A stretch of 64,000 nucleotides of DNA, taken from assembly GCF_014489635.1 (NCBI RefSeq), contig NZ_CP060828.1:8296001-8360000 (forward strand), in the 5' to 3' direction. Positions 58,726 through 64,000 of the stretch are shown here, piece by piece (within the stretch, counting starts at the first letter, position 1; every line of letters begins with the position of its first letter). The notes under the pieces were generated by a model. It was not told the DNA's origin, did no database searches, and saw nothing but the letters and a program-made list of their open reading frames with translations. The position numbers and the translations under genes are program-made. Source of the DNA: Streptomyces roseirectus (GTDB taxonomy: Bacteria; Actinomycetota; Actinomycetes; Streptomycetales; Streptomycetaceae).

Positions 58726-60657
58726 TCACTGGCCGCCGTCCGTCGCACCTGGCGTCGCCTCCGGCGTCGTCGCCGTGTCGTCGGCGGGTGTCCCGTCGTC
58801 CGACGGCGCGTCCTGGGCCTCCTCGGTGACGACGACCACCGTGCTGCCCTCCTCGACCTCGCTCCCGGCCGCCGGGGTGCTGGAGGTGACCACGGCGTCG
58901 GAAGCCTGGGAGTACCCGGAGGCGACGGTCACCTGGAGGCCGAGGCCACCCAGTTCGTTCTGGACCTCCCCCAGGGTCTTGCCGATGATGTCCGCCGGAA
59001 TCCGCACGGTCCGCACCGACTTGGCGATCCGGACACCGACCGACGAACCGGGCTCGACCTCATCTCCCGCGGTGATGCTCTGTCCGACGACGGTACCGGC
59101 CTCCGCGCTGCTTTCCACCTCGGTGGTGTCGCCCAGCTCGAGGTCGTGCTCGGCGAGCAGCTTGCGGGCCTCGCCCAGGGTGCTGCCGGTGAGGTCGGGA
59201 ACCGTGGCCTTCTCGGCCTCCTTGGCCACCGTGAGCGTGATCTCGGTGCCCTTCTCGACGCTCTCGCCGCCTGCCGGATCCTGCTCCAGGACGGTCCCGG
59301 CGTCCTCGGTGGACACCTTGTGCCGGAGCTTCACCTTGAAGCCCTTGTCCTCCAGGATGCGGGACGCGTCGTCCTCGTCCTTGTCCGTGACGTCCGGCAC
59401 CTCGGCCTTCGGCGCGCCGGTGGAGACGATGACCGACACCGCCTCTCCCTTGTCGAGCCGGCCGTCCAGCGGGGTCTGCTCGCAGACGTGCCCCTTGGGC
59501 TGGTCCGCGCAGGGCTCCTGCTTGGTCACGGTGAGCGTGAGTCCGACGTTGTCCGCCGTGCGCCGGGCCTCCGCCAGGGTCTGGCCGACGAGATCGGGTA
59601 CGTCCGCCTTGCCGTCGTCGGCCGTACCGCGCCCGAACACGAACCAGCCGAGCGCGAGCGCCACGACGACGACCGCGACACCCGTCCCGATCAGCGCGGC
59701 ACCGCCTCTGCGGCGGCCCTTCTCCGCCGCGTCATCGCCGTCGGGCTCCTCGTCGCCGCCGTCGAACCCCCCGTCCGGGACGGTTCGCGCCACGAGGCAC
59801 GCCTCGACGTCGGCGTGCATCTCCCGCGCGGACTGGTAGCGATACGCGGGGTCCTTCGACAGTGCCCGCAGGACGATCGCGTCGACCTGCGGGCCCACCT
59901 CGGGGTTGTAGAGGCTCGGCGGCCGTGGCTCCTCCTGGACGTGCTGGTACATCACCGCCATCGGCGAATCACCGGTGAACGGCGTGCGCAGGGTGAGGAG
60001 TTCGTACAGAAGGCAGCCCACCGAGTACAGGTCGGAGCGGGCGTCGATGGCGTGTCCCATCGCCTGCTCCGGGGAGATGTACTGTGCGGTGCCGATCACC
60101 ATGGAGGTCTGGGTCATGCTGACGTCCCGTGCGTCACGGGCGATGCCGAAGTCCATGACCTTCACCTGACCGGACCAGGTCACCATGACGTTGGCCGGCT
60201 TGATGTCCCGGTGCACGATGCCGTGCTGGTGGGAGTGCGCGAGCGCCTCCAGGACGTCCGCCGTCACCTCCAAGGCGCGTTCGACGGTCAGCGGTGGCCC
60301 GGAGTGCAGGGCCTCGCGCAGGGTCATGCCGTCGACGTACTCCATCACGAGGTACGGCAACTGCGCCCCGTACGAGATGTGTTCGCCCGTGTCGTAGACG
60401 GCGGCGATGGCCGGGTGGTTGAGCGAGGCGGTGGACTGGGCCTCCCGCCGGAACCGCTCCTGGAGTGCCGGATCGTGGGCGAGGTCGGTGCGCGGAGTCT
60501 TCACCGCGACGCCGCGGTCGAGTCGGAGATCGTGCGCGAGATGCACCTCGGCCATGCCTCCGGAGCCGAGCAGCAGCCGCAGTTCGTACCTGTCGCCGAG
60601 GAGCGCCACCGGCGCGGGCTGGGGGAAGGCCAGATCGTCTGGTCCGCCGAAGTTCAT
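58726..60657 (-). CDS. PASTA-domain serine/threonine protein kinase (PknB type)
   Basis: A 643-residue transmembrane kinase. The Gly loop GSGGMAEVH is at about 31-39, the ATP Lys at 53, HRDIKPAN at 149-156, DFG at 169-171 and SPEQ near 195. An acidic juxtamembrane stretch is followed by one membrane helix (about 318-341) and four extracellular PASTA domains (VPDL, VPDV, VPDL and IPAD starts), which bind peptidoglycan fragments or lipid II. The tail is Thr/Asp/Ala-rich. It is not with the usual division genes, but 103 bases downstream of a TetR gene, with a TetR-type palindrome at 60669-60686 just before ATG 60655-60657. Longer upstream starts lack the kinase fold. Confidence 0.93.
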   Translation of the reverse strand: MNFGGPDDLAFPQPAPVALLGDRYELRLLLGSGGMAEVHLAHDLRLDRGVAVKTPRTDLAHDPALQERFRREAQSTASLNHPAIAAVYDTGEHISYGAQLPYLVMEYVDGMTLREALHSGPPLTVERALEVTADVLEALAHSHQHGIVHRDIKPANVMVTWSGQVKVMDFGIARDARDVSMTQTSMVIGTAQYISPEQAMGHAIDARSDLYSVGCLLYELLTLRTPFTGDSPMAVMYQHVQEEPRPPSLYNPEVGPQVDAIVLRALSKDPAYRYQSAREMHADVEACLVARTVPDGGFDGGDEEPDGDDAAEKGRRRGGAALIGTGVAVVVVALALGWFVFGRGTADDGKADVPDLVGQTLAEARRTADNVGLTLTVTKQEPCADQPKGHVCEQTPLDGRLDKGEAVSVIVSTGAPKAEVPDVTDKDEDDASRILEDKGFKVKLRHKVSTEDAGTVLEQDPAGGESVEKGTEITLTVAKEAEKATVPDLTGSTLGEARKLLAEHDLELGDTTEVESSAEAGTVVGQSITAGDEVEPGSSVGVRIAKSVRTVRIPADIIGKTLGEVQNELGGLGLQVTVASGYSQASDAVVTSSTPAAGSEVEEGSTVVVVTEEAQDAPSDDGTPADDTATTPEATPGATDGGQ

Positions 60658-60668
60658 ACCCAAGATAA

Positions 60669-60686
60669 TTGCACATCTAGGGGTAA
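60669..60686. promoter_or_regulatory. operator-like motif before the PASTA kinase
   Basis: TTGCACATCTAGGGGTAA shares 13 of 18 positions, including the TTGCACATC half, with the site at 56541-56558 in the TetR-A/MFS promoter. It lies 12 bases before the kinase start, between TetR-B and the kinase. The match suggests common control. Confidence 0.5.
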
Positions 60687-60760
60687 CTAAAGAAGTGGGG
60701 GCGGACATGGAAAGACCCCGGCGCTCCGCACCGGGGTCACGTCGGACTGCGGGGGCGATC

Positions 60761-61387
60761 TCACCCCTCGGCGGCGGCCACCTCGTCGACGACGCTCTGC
60801 GCCCGCTTCTCCGGCACACCGGCCGCGATGAGCGTGGTGACGGCCACCCGGGTGCCGTCGTCCTCCAGCGCCCCGGTGTTGACCTCTTCCAGCAGGGCGA
60901 CCGTCATCGCCTCCAGGCCGGCGCTCAGCACCGGGGCCGGCAGGTGGGAGTGGAAGATCCCGTCCCGTTGTCCCTGCTCCACGATGGCCGTGACCCTGAC
61001 CCGGGCCGGTTCCAGGATCCCGGCGACCCGGTCCATGCCGAGGTCCCGCCGGGCCAGCGCCAGGAGCATCCGGTAGCGGTCGCCCACGGGCCAGAGCGCC
61101 AACGTGAAGTGGGCGAGCGCCCGGTCGGCCGGCTCCGTTTCCCCCGTGCCGGCCGCGACGGCGGCCTGAAGCGCCTCGGTGGCCTCCTCGGCCAGCGCGT
61201 CCAGCAGCGCCGCCCGGCCGGGGAAGTGCCCGAACAGCGTGCGCCGCACGACACCGGAGGCGCGGGCAAGTTCCTCCAGGGTGATGTCGGGATTCCGCCC
61301 GAGCTCCTGGCGAGCGGTGGCCAGGATGCGGGCCCGGTTGGACCGTGCGTTGCGTCGCTGGGGCACACGGCCGACGGGCGGAGACAC
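60761..61387 (-). CDS. TetR-family regulator B
   Basis: A 208-residue TetR protein. HTH ARILATARQELGRNPDITLE, then ASGVVRRTLFGHFPGRAALL. It is related to TetR-A through the HTH and the LALWPVGDRYRMLLALARRD segment. GTG 61385-61387 has GAGG eight bases upstream; an ATG 15 codons earlier (61432) is in frame. It precedes the PASTA kinase on the same strand and may control it together with the MFS promoter site. Confidence 0.88.
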   Translation of the reverse strand: MSPPVGRVPQRRNARSNRARILATARQELGRNPDITLEELARASGVVRRTLFGHFPGRAALLDALAEEATEALQAAVAAGTGETEPADRALAHFTLALWPVGDRYRMLLALARRDLGMDRVAGILEPARVRVTAIVEQGQRDGIFHSHLPAPVLSAGLEAMTVALLEEVNTGALEDDGTRVAVTTLIAAGVPEKRAQSVVDEVAAAEG

Positions 61388-61444
61388 GAAAGGAACCTCG
61401 AAGAAGCCAGGGCGGAGAATGGACCTCGCCATTCTGGCACGCGC

Positions 61445-61485
61445 GTCCCGACCGACCCGCGGCCGCGTCCTGGGTCGGTCGGGAC
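61445..61485. terminator. hairpin terminator after the catalase-family gene
   Basis: GTCCCGACCGACCC (61445-61458) and its inverted copy (61472-61485) form a 14-bp perfect stem with a 13-base loop immediately after the catalase-family stop on the minus strand. No U tract. Confidence 0.7.
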
Positions 61486-61489
61486 CTGG

Positions 61490-62578
61490 TCAGGCGGGCA
61501 GCTCCTCGATGCCGGACGGCTCCTGCGGCTCGACGCCGTTGAAGCGGTGCCGGAAGTCGCTGGACGCGGGGTACGCGGCGCGCCGGGAGCGCATGATCGA
61601 GCCCAGCGGGCGGTGGGCCTCCAGGGCGTGCCAGGGGCTGAAGGAGAGGACGTCGTCGGCGTAGCGGCGGCGGGCGTCGCTGTAGGCGTCCTGGGCGGGC
61701 AGGTGCAGCACGGCCACGGTCTGGTGCGGTGACAGTTCCTCGGGCCACAGGACCGAGGCGTCCTCCACCGGCATCCGGTCGATGTCCGTGCACAGCTGGG
61801 CGCGGATGTCGTACTCGGCGCTGTTGTCCGCGAAGAAGTCGATGACGAGGTCGCGCAGGGCCGACTCGCCGGCCTTCTTGTCGACGTGGCTGCCGGTGAG
61901 GGCCCTGACGTTCGCCGACCGGGGCGCGGCGGACATCTTCGCCACGTGGTCGCCGTAGCGCAGCGCGGCCATGGAGTGGAAGGTCTCGCCGAGGATGTGG
62001 TCGTTGGCGGCGGCCAGGGTCTCGACGGCGGGCGGCAGCGGACGTCCGACGCGCGTGAGGGCCTTGGCGGCCACGCGGGCGGCCGCGCCGGTGAGCTGGA
62101 GCTGCTGGTCGCTCTGGCCGGGCTGTTTCTCCAGGATGCCCTGGAGTTTTGCGTATTCGGCGATGTTGCCGAAGGGCAGGGTGGGGTGGTTGACGAGGAG
62201 GAAGTCCTGGGTGGTGAAGCCGTCGTCGAGGGCGCGGGGCCCGGGGGCGCCGATCACCTTCATCGCGAGGCCGCGCTGGACGGGCACCTGGTCGGAGCGC
62301 AGGTCGCCGGGGGCGGAGGAGAAGCGGACGATCACCGGGTAGGTGACCGGTTCGGCGAAGAGGCCCTGGGCGAGGTGGGCGGGCAGGCCGGGCTGGACGC
62401 GCAGCTCGCCGGCGAGGACGCCGTGGCTCTTGGCGTGGGCGTCGCGCAGGCCGTGCCGGTGCTTGTCGGCGACCTGCTGGTTGGCCTTGCCCATGGCCGC
62501 GACGACCTGGCGGACGAGTTCGTCCTCGTCCGGAAAGGGCTGTTCGAGGTCGGGGCTGTAGCGGACGTACGAGGTCAT
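61490..62578 (-). CDS. catalase-family haem protein
   Basis: A 362-residue protein of the catalase-related superfamily. TYPVIVRFSSAPGDLRSDQV and RGLAMKVIGAPGPRALD match the catalase core, and TQDFLLVNHPTLPFGNIAEY follows. It is shorter than monofunctional catalases (about 480), as in the small catalase-like proteins that act as peroxidases or lipid-peroxide isomerases. The classic distal His-Asn pair is not evident; a His lies in AKSHGVLAGELRV. ATG 62576-62578. It follows the DyP peroxidase gene by 26 bases. Confidence 0.85.
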   Translation of the reverse strand: MTSYVRYSPDLEQPFPDEDELVRQVVAAMGKANQQVADKHRHGLRDAHAKSHGVLAGELRVQPGLPAHLAQGLFAEPVTYPVIVRFSSAPGDLRSDQVPVQRGLAMKVIGAPGPRALDDGFTTQDFLLVNHPTLPFGNIAEYAKLQGILEKQPGQSDQQLQLTGAAARVAAKALTRVGRPLPPAVETLAAANDHILGETFHSMAALRYGDHVAKMSAAPRSANVRALTGSHVDKKAGESALRDLVIDFFADNSAEYDIRAQLCTDIDRMPVEDASVLWPEELSPHQTVAVLHLPAQDAYSDARRRYADDVLSFSPWHALEAHRPLGSIMRSRRAAYPASSDFRHRFNGVEPQEPSGIEELPA

Positions 62579-62604
62579 GGGGAATGCCTTCGCGCGAGGT
62601 GGGG

Positions 62605-63951
62605 TCAGTTGCCGGCGAGCCAGCGGATGGCGGACAGGCTCGGCATGAAGAAGTACTCGCCGCCGAGGAGGGTGTTGAAGGACTGGATGTTCCGCACCCG
62701 GCGCGGCGGGGTCCCGGGCACCGTGAAGTAGGCACCCTTGTCCTGGAGCGAGATCATCGGGTCCTTCTCCTTGCCCAGGCCCATGAAGTTGCCGGAGTCG
62801 ACCCATTCGCTCTGCAGGAACTCGACGTTGTCGATGGCTCGGGCGCCGAGGGCGATGAAGTCCAGGCCGCGCGGTGTGCCGTCGTCCTTGAGGCGGTCGG
62901 GGGGCAGTGGGGTGCCGTAGGAGGTGCCGCGCCGGATGATGCGGCGGATGTTGACGTCGCTGAGGACCGTCAGCTTGGTGTCGCGCGGGTTCATCCGGCG
63001 GATGTGGGAGCCGAGCGGGGTGCGCAGGCCGCGCGGGTCGGCGGAGTAGTCGAAGTCGTTGATCCGGTTCGGGTCCTCGCCGATCGCGGGGGTGTCGCGC
63101 TCCGGGGACAGGGCGAGGGGTGCGCCGCTGCGCCAGCGGCCGACCAGCTTGGCGGCCAGCAGCTCGCGTTCGGCCTCGGTGGAGGCGTTGTCGTGCAGCC
63201 ACTTGTTGAAGGCCGCGACGTGGGAGTGGTACTTGCGGAAGACGACGTACGTGCCGTTGCGGCCCAGGACGTCCGGAGCCGGCACGGGCAGCGGTACGCC
63301 GGTCTCGCTGGGGTGGCCGAGGACGAACTCGCCGGCCTTGATGGGCCGTCCGTCGCCGGGCAGGGGTTCGGCGCCGCTGCCCTCGACCACCGGCTGGCTG
63401 AAACCGTCCCGGTAGCCGAAGACGTTGAACCCGTCGGCCGCGAAGTCCTGGTGCGACAGCAGCTTTACGCCCGGGACCTCGCCCAGTTCCTTTTCGTAGG
63501 CGGCGACTTCGGCCCGCCAGTCGTCCTCGCTCGCGGCATGCACCGTGACGGCGACATGCACGCGCGGGGTGCCGAAGGGGAACTCCCAGCGGTCCGGCGC
63601 GTTCACGCCGGTGTCCCGCAGCCGCTCGGCGCGGGCCGCCATCCCGGCGCGGAAGTTGGCGGGGAAGGAGGCCAGTGACGTCTCCGGCAGCCCCAGTGCG
63701 ACCAGCCCCTGATAGCTGAGGGCGAGGGCCAGCCAGGACGGCCGCGGTTCGTCCCAGCGCGCCGCCGAGGTCACCCGTGGGGCCAGCCGGCGCAGCAGTT
63801 CCCTGCCCGCGGCCGGTTCGGTGATCTCCAGGATCGCGTGGGTGCCGAAGTAGGGCTCGGGCCGGGCCCGCAGCAACGTCGCCTGGATGTCGTCGAGGTC
63901 CAGGGTGGGCGGGCGGCGCAGCCGCCGGAACAGCGGGGGCGGGGAAGGCAT
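62605..63951 (-). CDS. DyP-type haem peroxidase
   Basis: A 448-residue peroxidase. The hallmark GxxDG motif is GYRDG (about 179-183, catalytic Asp 182), the proximal haem His is in PLGSHIRRMNPRD (about 316), and the distal Arg is in IIRRGTSYG (about 341). No Tat signal is present, so it is likely cytoplasmic or exported with a partner. It would oxidise dyes, lignin-type phenols or other peroxide substrates. ATG 63949-63951. It forms an operon with the catalase-family gene and with a gene that ends at the window edge. Confidence 0.9.
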   Translation of the reverse strand: MPSPPPLFRRLRRPPTLDLDDIQATLLRARPEPYFGTHAILEITEPAAGRELLRRLAPRVTSAARWDEPRPSWLALALSYQGLVALGLPETSLASFPANFRAGMAARAERLRDTGVNAPDRWEFPFGTPRVHVAVTVHAASEDDWRAEVAAYEKELGEVPGVKLLSHQDFAADGFNVFGYRDGFSQPVVEGSGAEPLPGDGRPIKAGEFVLGHPSETGVPLPVPAPDVLGRNGTYVVFRKYHSHVAAFNKWLHDNASTEAERELLAAKLVGRWRSGAPLALSPERDTPAIGEDPNRINDFDYSADPRGLRTPLGSHIRRMNPRDTKLTVLSDVNIRRIIRRGTSYGTPLPPDRLKDDGTPRGLDFIALGARAIDNVEFLQSEWVDSGNFMGLGKEKDPMISLQDKGAYFTVPGTPPRRVRNIQSFNTLLGGEYFFMPSLSAIRWLAGN

Positions 63952-63966
63952 GGTGTGCCTGCCTTC

Positions 63967-64000
63967 TCAGTTGAGGTCCGACAGGAAACGCTGGACGGCG
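63967..64000 (-). CDS. 3' end of an upstream gene (partial)
   Basis: The last codons read AVQRFLSDLN followed by TGA at 63969-63967, 15 bases before the DyP start and on the same strand. The rest lies outside the window. The spacing suggests the same operon. Nothing can be said of function. Confidence 0.4.
   Translation of the reverse strand, partial: AVQRFLSDLN

Overview
The window looks like chromosomal DNA of a Streptomyces or close relative. It is very GC-rich throughout, uses many GTG and TTG starts, has stop/start overlaps of the ATGA or GTGA kind in most operons, carries a single rare TTA (bldA-type) Leu codon, and holds typical streptomycete families: LLM oxidoreductase, PucR, a CseB/CseC-like two-component pair, a PASTA kinase and the rifamycin-associated element. 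I see no rRNA, tRNA, CRISPR array, phage or integrase.

Layout. 1-4180: edge of a probable polyketide or acyl biosynthetic cluster (adenylating enzyme, acyl-CoA oxidase-like protein, stand-alone acyltransferase). 4181-5039: 131-bp tandem repeats. 5040-8275: ABC importer for vitamin B12 or a related metal chelate, behind a cobalamin riboswitch interrupted by a 176-bp inverted-repeat element. 8268-14364: GNAT, PucR remnant, MarR/MFS divergent pair, NarL-type two-component system, Tat-exported solute-binding protein. 14523-18469: PucR-like regulator with an internal hexapeptide minisatellite, a 107-bp tandem-repeat array, and an esterase. 18746-23116: TerC protein, then a rifamycin-resistance operon (RAE, glycosyltransferase, HelR). 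23199-34642: mostly house-keeping redox genes (LLM oxidoreductase behind a MerR-type promoter, FMN reductase/TetR, LacI/aldehyde dehydrogenase, thioredoxin, flavoprotein disulfide reductase, peptide deformylase, PepSY protein, MarR pair/pirin). 34649-35350 is an MFS remnant.

35550-43346 is the most novel part. It holds a three-gene operon with an acyl-CoA dehydrogenase, a ThiS/MoaD-like protein ending in Gly-Gly and a possible hot-dog protein. It also holds a tightly coupled operon of a 59-residue peptide, a helical protein, two paralogous unknown enzymes and a beta-lactamase-like serine hydrolase.

43460-48600: phosphotransferase, lipoprotein/response regulator/kinase operon, SDR, a decayed enolase-superfamily gene and a DoxX remnant. 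48597-54270: aromatic-catabolic operon (extradiol dioxygenase, FAH-family hydrolase, FAD monooxygenase, acetoacetyl-CoA synthetase) facing a TetR with palindromic operators between. 55044-61387: LmeA-like protein, TetR/MFS pair, PASTA kinase and a second related TetR; one operator-like motif recurs at both the MFS and the kinase promoters. 61490-64000: catalase-family protein and DyP peroxidase, with the last codons of another gene at the edge.

Coordinates and starts come from reading the sequence. Family names are from recognisable motifs; no database search was run.
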